Shown one piece after another: positions 32,843-42,706 of a DNA stretch of 58,954 nt (within the stretch, counting starts at the first letter, position 1; each line of letters begins with the position of its first letter). Source of the stretch: a virus; the IMG/VR virus record IMGVR_UViG_3300038436_000160, positions 1 to 58,954 of that record; one strand, written 5' to 3'. The translations under genes were made by a program, and so were the position numbers. The notes beneath the pieces were generated by a model that was not told where the DNA came from, did not search any database, and saw nothing but the letters and a program-made list of their open reading frames with translations.

Positions 32843-35800
32843 TGAACTTAAATGAAAAATACAATCGAGATGAATTTATCAACTTCCTAAGTGAGATTTT
32901 TCTTCAGGATTATCAAAGAGATGTTCGACCAATTTCCACTAGTGACTATAAGTCAATTAATAAAGCTTTCAGCCTTGGTAGAAGTGAGTCACTTGACCTA
33001 CAGGTTTTTGAATTTGAGTACTCGGGTTCCTTTAATAAGCGCATAGCATTAGCAAAAGATGCCTTTCAGGTAATGAAACAAAGTGCTGTTTTTCAAGCAC
33101 TAGCGGTCTTTCACTCTCACGGAAGTGATGACTGGCGGTTTTCGTTGATGACTGCAAACCCACAAAAAACTGACAGAGGAGGAGTTGCCCTCGCTTATTC
33201 AAATCCGAGAAGATACTCTTTTTTCTTAGGACCAAATGCTAAGGTAAACACTCCAATTAAGTTTTTATTAAAACGTGGAACCGTTCATAATTTAGTTGAC
33301 TTAAAAGACAGATTCTCCTTGGAGGTTGTAAATAAAGAGTTCTATAAGGAAATTTCTGAAAACTTCGTCAAGTTGGTAGGGGGGACTCTCGGTGTCGGCC
33401 GAGGAAAAACTACATATAAAGGTGTACTTAAGTTACCATCTATTCCTGAACACAGCCAAATAAGTGCTGAGTTTGCAGTTCGTTTGATAGGAAGAATTAT
33501 CTTTGGCTGGTTTTTGAGAGAAAAAAGAAGTCCTGATAGTGGATCGTTAATGCCTAGAGAGTTGCTTTCGCTTGACGCTGCAAAAACAAATAAAGACTAT
33601 TATCACAGTATACTTGAGCCGATATTTTTTGAGATCTTGAATCAGCCGGTTAAATCGAGGAAGGACGCTTATTTTAAAGAGCCTTATTCACTAATTCCAT
33701 ACCTTAACGGTGGTCTTTTTTCTCCACACGAAAGCGATTTCTATAAACGTCGAAATGGCGATTTGCAATCCCAATTCCACAACACTGTGGTTGTTCCCGA
33801 CGAATGGTTTGTCGAATTCTTTCAAACTCTAGAAACTTATAACTTCACCATTGATGAAAATACTAGCTTTGATGAGGAGTTATCTATTGATCCAGAAATG
33901 CTTGGGCGAATTTTTGAAAACTTGTTGGCAGAAATAAACCCAGAGACTGGAGAATCTGCTCGTAAGAGTACGGGAAGCTACTATACACCTCGTATGATCG
34001 TGGACTACATGGTTGATGAGAGTCTACTCCTGTACTTAAAACAACACACATCAATTAGTGAGGAAAAACTAAAAGCTATTATTAGCTATGATTTAACTGA
34101 TGATTCGGAATATCCTCTTAACGAGGATGAAAAGCAAGAAGTAATCAATGCTTTAGAGCGAGTGAAAATCTTGGATCCAGCGTGCGGATCAGGCGCTTTT
34201 CCTATTGGTGCATTGCAAAAAATGGTTTTTGTCCTCCAGCAAGTTGATCCAGAGGGGCACCTTTGGTTTAAGAAGCAAATCAAAAGCACTTCGCCAGAAA
34301 TAAGGAGAGTCATAGAAAGAGAGTTTACTCACAAAAACTTTGATTATATTCGTAAGCTCGGTGTGATTAGGGAGAATATTTATGGAGTTGATATTCAACC
34401 CATTGCTACTGAAATCTCCAGACTTCGATGTTTCCTAACACTTGTTGTCGATGAACGAATTGACGATTCTCTTGAGAATAGGGGCATTGAACCATTGCCA
34501 AACCTTGATTTCAAATTCGTGGCAGCCAACAGTTTGATTGGTCTTCCGACCACCAATAAGCAAGTTCAGGTTGGTCTTTTTGAAGACAATGAGGGTATCT
34601 CTGAACTAAAAGAGATCAGGGATATGTTTTTCAACGCTTCAGGGTCTGAACGTGATGCGCTAAAACTTCAGTTTGTCCAGGCACAGAATAAGATGTTCCA
34701 GCGCTTAATTAGCGAAGGTCGTCGTGGTCATGCTGACTTAACTACCAAGCTTACGAGTTGGGATCCGTTCAGTAACAAAGCCTCATCTTGGTTTGACCCT
34801 GAGTGGATGTTTGGCATAAATGAAGGTTTTGACATCGTTATTGCAAACCCACCTTACATAAGTTATGGCTTAAGAGGTACGCAAAAAATGACTCCTGAGG
34901 AGAGGAAAACTTTAGTTAGTTTTTACCCCAATTCGGCAGAGTATAAAATCAGCATTTATGCCATTTTTATGGATAAAGCTATTCAACTCTCTAAGGTTGA
35001 TGGTGGGATTCAAACTTATATCGTCCCAGACAGCTTCCTTCTTGGTAGATATTTCTCAAAAGTTAGAGGACAAATTCTCAATCACTGCGAAATAATTCAT
35101 CTTTCGTGGATGCCTTATAAAATTTTCGAGGCAACGGTTGGTTTCTCTATTGTTTACACTTTCCATCGAAAAATAAGTATAAATCCAGATCATAAATTGG
35201 CTGCACGCTATATTGCAAACAATAATCAGATATCAGATAAAACATACCAAGAGTTTAAATATAGGCAAGCGTACTTTAAGGCTCAGAAGCATCATCGTTT
35301 TAGAATGTTCTTTGACAAAAAGACTATGGATCTTGTCGATAAAATTGAGCACGAGACAGTGCCACTTGGAGACTACTTTATTGGAAGAACTGGTGTAAGG
35401 TCGTTAATTGGACAAAAAAACATAGTCGCAAAAGAAAAGAAAACGGAAACTTGGCAGAAGGGATTAACTTCTGGAGGACAAATTCTGAAGTATCGAATCA
35501 AATACGACGATGATTATATAAATATCGACCCAAAGCTACTTAATAAAGGCGGTTGGGACTATGATGTTATTCACAATCCAAAGATATTAATCCGTCAAAC
35601 AGCAGATTCTCTAACTGCATCTTTGGATACAAATAATTACTACCATTTAAACAACGTACACTCTTTTGCACCGAAAAACCCAGACGGAGAAATAAAACTT
35701 AAGTATTTGTTGTCCCTCCTAAATTCTAGATTATTTACATGGTTCTACCAAACAACCTCCCTTGAAACAGGGAGAACAATGGCTCAAACAGACATAGAAA

Positions 35801-36030
35801 CTTTAGAGTGTCTGCCAATTAAAAAAATTAGCATTACAGAGCAAGAGGTATTTATTAGTATTGTCGACGAATTACTGGCATTGGGAAGTGAGCCAAGTTT
35901 TGATAACGATAGTTCCAAACGATTAACGCTTTCAAAACTACAGGAAAAGATTGATTCAATGGTATATGGCCTTTATGAGTTGAATGAGAAAGAGGTTGCC
36001 ATTGTGGAAGGAGGCAGTAATGTTTCCTAG
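32839..36030 (+). CDS. Eco57I-type N6-adenine DNA methyltransferase
   Basis: A 1063-aa protein. Motif I is LDPACGSGAFPIG near residue 445, and the catalytic motif IV is NPPYI near 669, typical of N6-adenine enzymes of the Eco57I/PglX group. The N-terminal 400 residues are an uncharacterised helical region. The C-terminal 250 residues resemble a TaqI/type I-like target-recognition region. It probably marks self DNA while the helicase attacks unmarked DNA. The next gene overlaps its end by 11 nt. Confidence 0.85.
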   Translation: MMNLNEKYNRDEFINFLSEIFLQDYQRDVRPISTSDYKSINKAFSLGRSESLDLQVFEFEYSGSFNKRIALAKDAFQVMKQSAVFQALAVFHSHGSDDWRFSLMTANPQKTDRGGVALAYSNPRRYSFFLGPNAKVNTPIKFLLKRGTVHNLVDLKDRFSLEVVNKEFYKEISENFVKLVGGTLGVGRGKTTYKGVLKLPSIPEHSQISAEFAVRLIGRIIFGWFLREKRSPDSGSLMPRELLSLDAAKTNKDYYHSILEPIFFEILNQPVKSRKDAYFKEPYSLIPYLNGGLFSPHESDFYKRRNGDLQSQFHNTVVVPDEWFVEFFQTLETYNFTIDENTSFDEELSIDPEMLGRIFENLLAEINPETGESARKSTGSYYTPRMIVDYMVDESLLLYLKQHTSISEEKLKAIISYDLTDDSEYPLNEDEKQEVINALERVKILDPACGSGAFPIGALQKMVFVLQQVDPEGHLWFKKQIKSTSPEIRRVIEREFTHKNFDYIRKLGVIRENIYGVDIQPIATEISRLRCFLTLVVDERIDDSLENRGIEPLPNLDFKFVAANSLIGLPTTNKQVQVGLFEDNEGISELKEIRDMFFNASGSERDALKLQFVQAQNKMFQRLISEGRRGHADLTTKLTSWDPFSNKASSWFDPEWMFGINEGFDIVIANPPYISYGLRGTQKMTPEERKTLVSFYPNSAEYKISIYAIFMDKAIQLSKVDGGIQTYIVPDSFLLGRYFSKVRGQILNHCEIIHLSWMPYKIFEATVGFSIVYTFHRKISINPDHKLAARYIANNNQISDKTYQEFKYRQAYFKAQKHHRFRMFFDKKTMDLVDKIEHETVPLGDYFIGRTGVRSLIGQKNIVAKEKKTETWQKGLTSGGQILKYRIKYDDDYINIDPKLLNKGGWDYDVIHNPKILIRQTADSLTASLDTNNYYHLNNVHSFAPKNPDGEIKLKYLLSLLNSRLFTWFYQTTSLETGRTMAQTDIETLECLPIKKISITEQEVFISIVDELLALGSEPSFDNDSSKRLTLSKLQEKIDSMVYGLYELNEKEVAIVEGGSNVS

Positions 36031-38830
36031 AGGATCACAGTGGCGTAGATGGGATCTCCATATTCACACCAAAGGCACAGCCAAAAATGACCAATTCACT
36101 AGCGATACTTTTGACGATTTCTGCATTGATCTTTTTAGGAAGGCCATCGATAAAGAAATAGCAGTTATCGGTATTACTGATTACTTCGCTATTGAGAACT
36201 ATAGAAAAGTTGTGGACTTTGTTCGTAACATTGACACTTTTACTAACACTAATACATCTGGGCAAACTATCTTTTCGAATGATGATAAACAGAGAATTAA
36301 AGAAATATTTATACTTCCCAATGTAGAACTTCGAATGATGCCTAGCACTAACAGTGGGCGTCTGGTTAACATCCATTGTCTATTTAATCCAGAGTTTCTT
36401 GGTTTTATTGAAAACGATTTTTTTGGGTCCATTGAATACTCAGCTGGTACTGCCACTAAGTTTAAGATGAATAGGCAGGGCATGATAGGTTTGGGAAAGT
36501 CTCTTGACTCGAGTCTAAATGAAGAAGTTGCATACAAGAAAGGATTGGCTAATTTTGTTGTTTCTCATGGAGATCTCCAAGCTTTATATGACAATAACAA
36601 AAACTTTAGAAACAATGTTGTCATCGTAGTTAGTAATTCCAATAATGATGGTGCTTCAGCATTCCAACAGCATTATGATTTGTTCGAAAACAATACTGAG
36701 AGTCAGTTAGATGCCGTTCGTAAATCGATCTACTGCATATCTCATGCGGTATTTTCAAGTAACCCAGAAGATAGAAAATATTTCTTAGGAGAACGGGTCG
36801 ATAATGAGGAAGTAGTTTCTGAAAAATGCGGTTCACTTAAACCATGCATACATGGGTCCGATGCTCACACAGAAGATAAGCTCTTTAATCCAAACAATAA
36901 TCTATATTGCTGGATAAAAGCAGACCCCACTTTTGAAGGACTGAAACAAATAATTTGGGACCCGAAAGAGAGAGTAAGGATTCAAGAGAGAAATCCTGCA
37001 GACAGCAAATCAGGCAGGATTATTATTGATAACATTACATACAAAGACGGCTCTGGACAAGTGAAAACGGTTCCCTTAAATCAGGATCTTAACTCAATTA
37101 TTGGTACTCGTGGAAGTGGTAAATCTACTCTTCTAAAGAATATTGCCTCAAAAGTTGATCCTATTCAGTTTTCTGAAAAAGACAAATTCGATAAGTTATA
37201 TAACTTGGACGAGTTCAAGGTTCACTGGGGAGATGGCGAGGAAGATCATGGCAATGATGACAGTCCAAAGAATGTATTTTATATTCCTCAAAATTATCTG
37301 AGTTCTCTTGCCTACGAAGAAGAAGATAAAGCACAAGAGCGAGATAAGTTTTTAACAAAACTCCTTAAAAAACACATTCGATTTGCTAATGCAATCCAGT
37401 CTTATGAGGAGTTTGTTTCGAACAGTAAGATACAAATTGAGGGACAGATTCAAGATTTACTGAGTGCTAATTCAACATTAATTGAAAATAGTAGCTTACT
37501 TAAGAAGCAGGGCTCTAAAAAAGAAATTGAAGGAGAAATATCGAACAAGAATGATGAGATCAAAAAATATAAAGGTTCAGGTGATCAGGCAGTTACCGAA
37601 AAAGAATTAGAAGATTATTCTGCTGCTAAAAAGACAGCTAGTGAAAGCAGCGATAAAATCATCATCTTGAACCAAGATAGAACTATTTTAGATGCGCTTC
37701 AGCAAAATGAAACGAACGTGCTCGTTACTAACCAAGAATTCAACAGACTATCTATTAAAAGGCAGGAGGCCTTAAGAGAAGAGTTAACAAAAAAGGGCAG
37801 GGAGAATTTAACAGATCTTATAAAAACTGAGATAGCTAAGATAGATCAGGAAATAAAAACCTTGAATAAGATTATTGTTGATCAAAATAAAATTATTGGA
37901 CCGTTAGACAAAAAGATTAAAGCAAACAAAGCGTTAGAAGGACTCACCAAGGAGCTTGCGGATTTGCAAATAATTCTTTCAAAGATAAACGAATATACAG
38001 AGAAAATAAAACAGGCAACAGCTCAAAAAACTGAGGCTATAGGCAAGTTGGTAGATTCCTATGCTAACTTTGATAACCAACAGCAAGCAATTTTTGGGAC
38101 TGCTCAATTTGATGATACCTTTTCTTTCTTAAAAATAGAAACAGTAACTGTCTACAACAGTAATGATCTAAAGAGATTTGTAGAAAGAAACATAAATACA
38201 AGAGATTCCGATCCCCAGGTAAAACAAGAGGAAGATATAGTTACTTTGTTCAGTGAATCTCCCATTAAACCATCAGAAGATACTATAAAAAAAGTTATCG
38301 TTGGCTTAGTAGATGGAAAAATCAAAACAAAGGTTGAAGTTAATGATGTATCACAAGTTATCTCACAACTACTAAAGAATAGATATGAAATTGATTACTT
38401 AAACTCGGTGAAGACTAAAGACGAAAATACTCATTTTAAAGACATGACTGGAGGACAGAAAGCCATAGCCCTTCTTGAGCTTGTTTTTAACTATGACGAC
38501 GAAAAATATCCGATCTTGATTGATCAGCCAGAAGACGACCTCGATGTCGTTGGCGTGGCAACTGATCTAGTAAGATTTGTGAAACAAGAAAAAGAAGAGA
38601 GACAAATAATCATTGTGTCTCACAATGCCAGTTTAGTCGTATGTGCTGATACAGAAGAAGTGTTGGTTTCCGAAAGTCATAGACAAGAGAATGGTAAGTA
38701 TGATTTCTCCTACCAAACAGGGGCGATAGAAGATTTAAATGTCAGAGACGAGATAATCAGGGTTTTGGAAGGTGGGAAAGCTGCTCTCAAACAAAGAGCT
38801 AGAAAGCTTAATTTTAAGCATGAAATTTAA
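36020..38830 (+). CDS. PHP-ATPase (Ppl/TrlF-like) defence protein
   Basis: A 936-aa protein from the ATG at 36020, which has AAGGAGG in front; a longer frame exists. The N-terminal PHP phosphoesterase domain has WDLHIHTKGT near residues 12-21 and GSDAHTED near 280. The C-terminal SMC/ABC-like ATPase has GTRGSGKS near 361, a long coiled coil (about 480-710), the signature TGGQKAIALLEL near 810 and Walker B LIDQPEDDLD near 830. Single-gene Ppl systems of this kind give phage resistance. Here it is embedded in a helicase-methyltransferase operon, so it may be the nuclease arm. Confidence 0.8.
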   Translation: MFPRGSQWRRWDLHIHTKGTAKNDQFTSDTFDDFCIDLFRKAIDKEIAVIGITDYFAIENYRKVVDFVRNIDTFTNTNTSGQTIFSNDDKQRIKEIFILPNVELRMMPSTNSGRLVNIHCLFNPEFLGFIENDFFGSIEYSAGTATKFKMNRQGMIGLGKSLDSSLNEEVAYKKGLANFVVSHGDLQALYDNNKNFRNNVVIVVSNSNNDGASAFQQHYDLFENNTESQLDAVRKSIYCISHAVFSSNPEDRKYFLGERVDNEEVVSEKCGSLKPCIHGSDAHTEDKLFNPNNNLYCWIKADPTFEGLKQIIWDPKERVRIQERNPADSKSGRIIIDNITYKDGSGQVKTVPLNQDLNSIIGTRGSGKSTLLKNIASKVDPIQFSEKDKFDKLYNLDEFKVHWGDGEEDHGNDDSPKNVFYIPQNYLSSLAYEEEDKAQERDKFLTKLLKKHIRFANAIQSYEEFVSNSKIQIEGQIQDLLSANSTLIENSSLLKKQGSKKEIEGEISNKNDEIKKYKGSGDQAVTEKELEDYSAAKKTASESSDKIIILNQDRTILDALQQNETNVLVTNQEFNRLSIKRQEALREELTKKGRENLTDLIKTEIAKIDQEIKTLNKIIVDQNKIIGPLDKKIKANKALEGLTKELADLQIILSKINEYTEKIKQATAQKTEAIGKLVDSYANFDNQQQAIFGTAQFDDTFSFLKIETVTVYNSNDLKRFVERNINTRDSDPQVKQEEDIVTLFSESPIKPSEDTIKKVIVGLVDGKIKTKVEVNDVSQVISQLLKNRYEIDYLNSVKTKDENTHFKDMTGGQKAIALLELVFNYDDEKYPILIDQPEDDLDVVGVATDLVRFVKQEKEERQIIIVSHNASLVVCADTEEVLVSESHRQENGKYDFSYQTGAIEDLNVRDEIIRVLEGGKAALKQRARKLNFKHEI

Positions 38831-38832
38831 TT

Positions 38833-39588
38833 ATGTCCCAATACTATAACTCACAACGAACCAAAGGCTTATACGACCCGGCTTCTCCTGAGACGTTCAA
38901 GCTTTCTCGTTCTAAAATAGATCTTTTCTTGCAGTGTCCAAGATGTTTTTACTTTGATCGCCGACTAGGAGTAGCTCGCCCTCCTGGTTTCCCATTTGCT
39001 CTGAATTCGGCTGTTGACCATCTTCTGAAGCTAGAGTTCGATGTTCATCGAATTAATGGCACAAAGCATCCCTTGATTGAGAAATATGGCATTGATGCCC
39101 GACCTGTTGCTCATGTTGATCTTGATAAATGGCGACACAACTTCACTGGTGTTCAGTACCTTCATCAACCTACAAATCTGCTCATTTTTGGCGCAATTGA
39201 CGATCTCTGGATTAACTCTGAGGGTGAGTACATCGTCGTCGACTACAAATCTACTTCTAAGAGCGAAGTTATCACTGAACTTAACAAGGATTGGCAGGAT
39301 GGCTACAAACGTCAAATGGAGGTTTACCAGTGGTTGCTAAGAAAAAATGGGTTCAAGGTATCCAACACTGGCTACTTCGTTTATTGTAATGGACAAACGG
39401 ACAGGAAAGCCTTTGATGGAAAGCTTGAGTTTGAAATCACCCTCATTCCCTATAAAGGTGATGACTCCTGGGTCGAAAATGCCGTCACAGAGGCTCACAA
39501 ATGCCTTCAATCGGCTGAGTGCCCTGATAGTGGTGCAGACTGCGATTATTGTGCATATAGAAAAGCTGCCTATGAAATTGAGCAATAA
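38833..39588 (+). CDS. Cas4/RecB-like PD-(D/E)XK nuclease with Cys cluster
   Basis: A 251-aa protein with an N-terminal SRSKIDLFLQCPRCFYF and a C-terminal CPDSGADCDYC, four or more Cys that could hold an iron-sulfur cluster, as in Cas4 and AddB. The nuclease core has GAIDD near 120, VVDYKS near 134-139 and a QMEVYQW helix near 155. Stand-alone relatives are common in Patescibacteria. It sits 2 nt after the PHP-ATPase gene. Confidence 0.75.
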   Translation: MSQYYNSQRTKGLYDPASPETFKLSRSKIDLFLQCPRCFYFDRRLGVARPPGFPFALNSAVDHLLKLEFDVHRINGTKHPLIEKYGIDARPVAHVDLDKWRHNFTGVQYLHQPTNLLIFGAIDDLWINSEGEYIVVDYKSTSKSEVITELNKDWQDGYKRQMEVYQWLLRKNGFKVSNTGYFVYCNGQTDRKAFDGKLEFEITLIPYKGDDSWVENAVTEAHKCLQSAECPDSGADCDYCAYRKAAYEIEQ

Positions 39589-39590
39589 AA

Positions 39591-40877
39591 ATGACAGATA
39601 TTTTAGAAAAATATTTTGATAAGCTATCGAAAGGTATTAAGGCTAAAGCCAAGAGCCTTTTGAGTAGATTTCGTGCGTATCTCAAGCGACTTGTTTTCCC
39701 TCTTTATTTATTTCCAATTAAGCTCATAAGCTACACTGCTTACTATTTAGTTACTTTTTCTTTTAAGTTCCTTATTTCCCTGATAAGGATAGTTATTGAT
39801 GTCATTGTCTTTCCGTTCAAAAGCTTGAAGAACTTCTTGAAAGCTATGTTTGTAATGGGAACCATGGTTTACATGATTGCTTCTTTGTTTGTAATTTTCG
39901 ACTACTTGTCCAAGGAGTATGGAAACCTCGACAAATTTTTCTGTGGCGTGGGCGTGCGAGATAAAGTACAAAACTCGGTAGTCAGAGTAGTTGGTGGTTA
40001 CTCAGAGGGTACTGGCTTCTTCATTGCCCCTGATCAGGTCTTGACTAACTTCCATGTTATTGCAGATGAACCAAGCCCAAAAGTGATCTTTCCTAATGGA
40101 GATTTCATTACAGTAACCAGGATTGTCGGGAATAAAGAAGCTGATCTGGCACTACTGTACACTAATGGTGTATATCCAGATTTAGTTATGCCTTTACCCG
40201 ATAGAGTGGCCGTACTGGAAGACGAACAATTGATTGCTGCAGGTTACCCGCTTGGGACCGGACTAACAGGCGATGCAACACTTCTCAAGGGAAGAATGAT
40301 TGACTTTAGGAAGTCCAAACAAACGCCTATGGCATACATCCAGACTGATATTAGCTTGGTCGAGGGTATGAGTGGTGGCCCACTGATTGATCAGTGTGGA
40401 GCAGTAGTTGGTGTTAACACCATGAGCTTGGCTGGTATCTCATTATTCATCAGTGCTGACTGGGCTAAAATGGCTGTACCTGATCTTACCGATCAAAATA
40501 TTACCAAAATTGAGGTTGATGCTTCAGTCTCACCCGAGAAAGCAGTCGAGGCGTTTTACACTTATCTTAAAGCTCGACGGATGGAAGACGGTTTCGCACT
40601 CCTGAGTCGTGAGTACCTAACAAAAACCAACTACGAGGAATGGACAAATAGATTTACTGACATTCTGGATGTCGATGTTATTTCCACCAAACCTTTTGAA
40701 GAAACCGATGATACTGTTTCTATTAAATTTTCGACTAAGAACTGGAACGATGGTGAAGTTGACTATCATTACTATGAGGGGACCTGGCAGACTGTCGAGG
40801 AAGATGGTATGTACAAGATGCTAAAAAGCAAGATAGTCGAGGTGGAGAATCCTGGTTGGGGTTGGTATTACGAGTAA
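39591..40877 (+). CDS. Membrane-anchored trypsin-like (S1C) protease
   Basis: A 428-aa protein. About residues 35-108 hold two or three hydrophobic segments. An HtrA-like trypsin domain follows with the catalytic triad: His155 (NFHVIAD), Asp near 184 (EADLALLY) and Ser261 (GMSGGPLID). Residues about 310-428 form an NTF2-like domain rather than a PDZ. It begins 2 nt after the nuclease gene, so it is co-transcribed with the defence genes. A protease may act as effector or as quality control. The pairing is unusual. Confidence 0.75.
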   Translation: MTDILEKYFDKLSKGIKAKAKSLLSRFRAYLKRLVFPLYLFPIKLISYTAYYLVTFSFKFLISLIRIVIDVIVFPFKSLKNFLKAMFVMGTMVYMIASLFVIFDYLSKEYGNLDKFFCGVGVRDKVQNSVVRVVGGYSEGTGFFIAPDQVLTNFHVIADEPSPKVIFPNGDFITVTRIVGNKEADLALLYTNGVYPDLVMPLPDRVAVLEDEQLIAAGYPLGTGLTGDATLLKGRMIDFRKSKQTPMAYIQTDISLVEGMSGGPLIDQCGAVVGVNTMSLAGISLFISADWAKMAVPDLTDQNITKIEVDASVSPEKAVEAFYTYLKARRMEDGFALLSREYLTKTNYEEWTNRFTDILDVDVISTKPFEETDDTVSIKFSTKNWNDGEVDYHYYEGTWQTVEEDGMYKMLKSKIVEVENPGWGWYYE

Positions 40878-40885
40878 GATTAACT

Positions 40886-41455
40886 CTACTCAAAGGTTGC
40901 AGTTGATAAAATCTGCTCAGTAATTGCCTTATTTTCTTCTGTGTATGGAATAGTTGAGAAAGAGATCGGTTTGCTGTCTTTAATTATGTAAGTGGCATAT
41001 CTGGCTCTCGGGCCTTCAATTTGCCCTTCAACGCCTTTGTAGCCCCCTACAACCGTTTCACGAATGGTCAGAGGGTTCATTTCCTTTTTAATTCGTTCGA
41101 GTCCATCATCTGTGATATTTTCCTCTTGATATAAGCCATATAGTTTGTATGTTCCATCGTTTTTTTCTATGTAAAAACCCACACTCCTAATTACGCCTGA
41201 ATCGTCGGCTATCTCTTTTCGGAAGGTCATCCCATCAGGAACTGTGATATAGAGTCCAACAGGACTGATGAATTGTTCATTGGGTGCGAGATCCCTACTT
41301 GGTTTTTTATCAGGAGTTGCTGGTTTCTGAGCCACTGGAGCGGGGGTGGGTGATATCGAGGATGTGTTATTTAGAGAGGATAGTGTCTTTATTCCCAAAC
41401 TGATGGCTACTATAGCTATGATGCATATTAAGAATGTTTTCAGCTTCATATACAT
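40886..41455 (-). CDS. Membrane-anchored extracytoplasmic protein
   Basis: A 189-aa protein with an N-terminal membrane helix (about residues 5-25), a Pro/Lys-rich linker and a beta-rich outer domain of about 120 residues (PNEQFISPVGLYITVPDGM onward). It converges on the protease gene with 8 nt between stops. It is the last gene of the envelope block. The family is not recognised. Confidence 0.55.
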   Translation of the reverse strand: MYMKLKTFLICIIAIVAISLGIKTLSSLNNTSSISPTPAPVAQKPATPDKKPSRDLAPNEQFISPVGLYITVPDGMTFRKEIADDSGVIRSVGFYIEKNDGTYKLYGLYQEENITDDGLERIKKEMNPLTIRETVVGGYKGVEGQIEGPRARYATYIIKDSKPISFSTIPYTEENKAITEQILSTATFE

Positions 41456-41473
41456 ATTTTACTAGATTTTTTA

Positions 41474-41998
41474 CTAGTTATCCGGTGTTTTCTGATTTTC
41501 AGCTGGTAAATCATTTGGCATGAATATGTAATTGTAGCTGTCTCCTTGTAGGTAATTGGGGCGGTTGAGCAAAATGTTTGCGACTTCTTGTGTGGGCAAC
41601 CCCTTTTTTAGCTGATAGTAGGCATTGACGTCTATAGTATTGTTGCCCACCTTGAGAGCACCTGACTTTCCTGGTAGGTTATCCTTTGTTTGTTCTAATG
41701 CCCTCCTTAACGTTTCTTTGTCTTTTATAAGACTGTATTCGTGAAGGTTTTTTACTACTTCATCGAGGGTGGTGTCTTTTGTTATAAAAAATGAGAAGTC
41801 GTTCTCTGCGAATTGTTTTGCTTCCTCAGCAGACATACCTAGTTTTTCAATGAAGTAGTCATCTAATTCTTTACTGCCCGAATTGAATATTGATATCTTG
41901 AGCCCATCTGTCAGGCCGTACGAAAAATAGAAATATGATCCTATGCCTATTACTAGGCACCCTAAGACAATAATTAGTATTTCCTTAACCTTTTTCAT
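41474..41998 (-). CDS. YceG/LysM-like membrane protein without the catalytic domain
   Basis: A 174-aa protein with an N-terminal membrane helix and an outer region with the GxNTIDVNAYYQLKKGLPTQ motif and EVANILL helix. That is the LysM-like part of MltG/YceG. The transglycosylase domain is absent. A second such fragment is at 44733, and a complete MltG is at 43749. It may bind glycan strands or regulate MltG. Confidence 0.6.
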   Translation of the reverse strand: MKKVKEILIIVLGCLVIGIGSYFYFSYGLTDGLKISIFNSGSKELDDYFIEKLGMSAEEAKQFAENDFSFFITKDTTLDEVVKNLHEYSLIKDKETLRRALEQTKDNLPGKSGALKVGNNTIDVNAYYQLKKGLPTQEVANILLNRPNYLQGDSYNYIFMPNDLPAENQKTPDN

Positions 41999-42039
41999 AT
42001 TAATTTCATATAAGTTATCTTTTTTAGGGATAGAGCCAG

Positions 42040-42061
42040 ACCAGCCCCTTGCGAGGCTGGT
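42040..42061 (-). terminator. Hairpin after the golvesin-like gene
   Basis: Seven-bp arms ACCAGCC (42040-42046) and GGCTGGT (42055-42061) with an 8-nt loop. It lies 19 nt downstream of the stop at 42080. No strong U run follows, so termination may be partial. Confidence 0.5.
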
Positions 42062-42079
42062 GCTGACTTTCCCACGACC

Positions 42080-42706
42080 TTAATCCCTTCTTACGTGATT
42101 ACCAGGACAGTTGGAACTCCATTGTCCAGATTCATAACACTTCTGAACTTCGTCAAATCCGATCTGTCTTGATGGACTCTCGTAAGTGACATCTGTTAGC
42201 CAGGTATTCATGATCTGAGTAAAATTCTCAGTTCGTGAACCCGGTGTCACCCAGATGTTAGAGTACGAATTTTGGTTTATAGTGAAGTTGTATCCACTTC
42301 CACCAGCATACGTAATCGTATATGGTGCCGCAGTGGTTGTAGCATAGTTGCTTGGGATAAAAGCGAACCAGTACCACCATCCACCAGCATTACCCATATT
42401 CCAGCGGGCGTAGTTGCTCTGAGAGCTACCTGAGTAGGTCTTCCACATACTGCGGGATACAGTGTTGTATGGTGAATTGTGTGCACACTCACCGTGTTCA
42501 CACCAGTTGTTGCCTGAAGGGGCATTACACCATCCCATACTGCCATGTTCCCACCAGTATTCACTCGGACCAAACCTATCGAAGTAACCTCCACCTGTAC
42601 AGTAAATAGATGCTTCGCCATAGGCAGAGACACTATTGACTGCGGAGAAGCCAAAGACGACTACTAAGGCCAATGCTAGAAAGATTTTTGATACTAAATT
42701 TTTCAT
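42080..42706 (-). CDS. Secreted golvesin-like domain protein
   Basis: A 208-aa protein with a signal peptide (cleavage likely after VSA near residue 28). A Cys-, Trp- and Gly-rich region follows, with six or so Cys that may pair. Around residues 95-160 there is a WNMGNAGGWWYWFAFIPS, YTITYAGGSGYNFTI and SNIWVTPG pattern typical of golvesin C-terminal-like carbohydrate-binding domains. It is probably a cell-surface binding protein. It overlaps the previous gene by 4 nt. Confidence 0.6.
   Translation of the reverse strand: MKNLVSKIFLALALVVVFGFSAVNSVSAYGEASIYCTGGGYFDRFGPSEYWWEHGSMGWCNAPSGNNWCEHGECAHNSPYNTVSRSMWKTYSGSSQSNYARWNMGNAGGWWYWFAFIPSNYATTTAAPYTITYAGGSGYNFTINQNSYSNIWVTPGSRTENFTQIMNTWLTDVTYESPSRQIGFDEVQKCYESGQWSSNCPGNHVRRD

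Noticed and set aside
29367-38830. DISARM or BREX
   Set aside because: A helicase and adenine methyltransferase fit in part, but DrmA, DrmB, PglZ and BrxC-like genes are absent, so a named system cannot be assigned.
42277-42654. A 125-codon frame inside the golvesin-like gene
   Set aside because: Same strand, different frame, no ribosome site, and the overlapped gene has a signal peptide and domain pattern.
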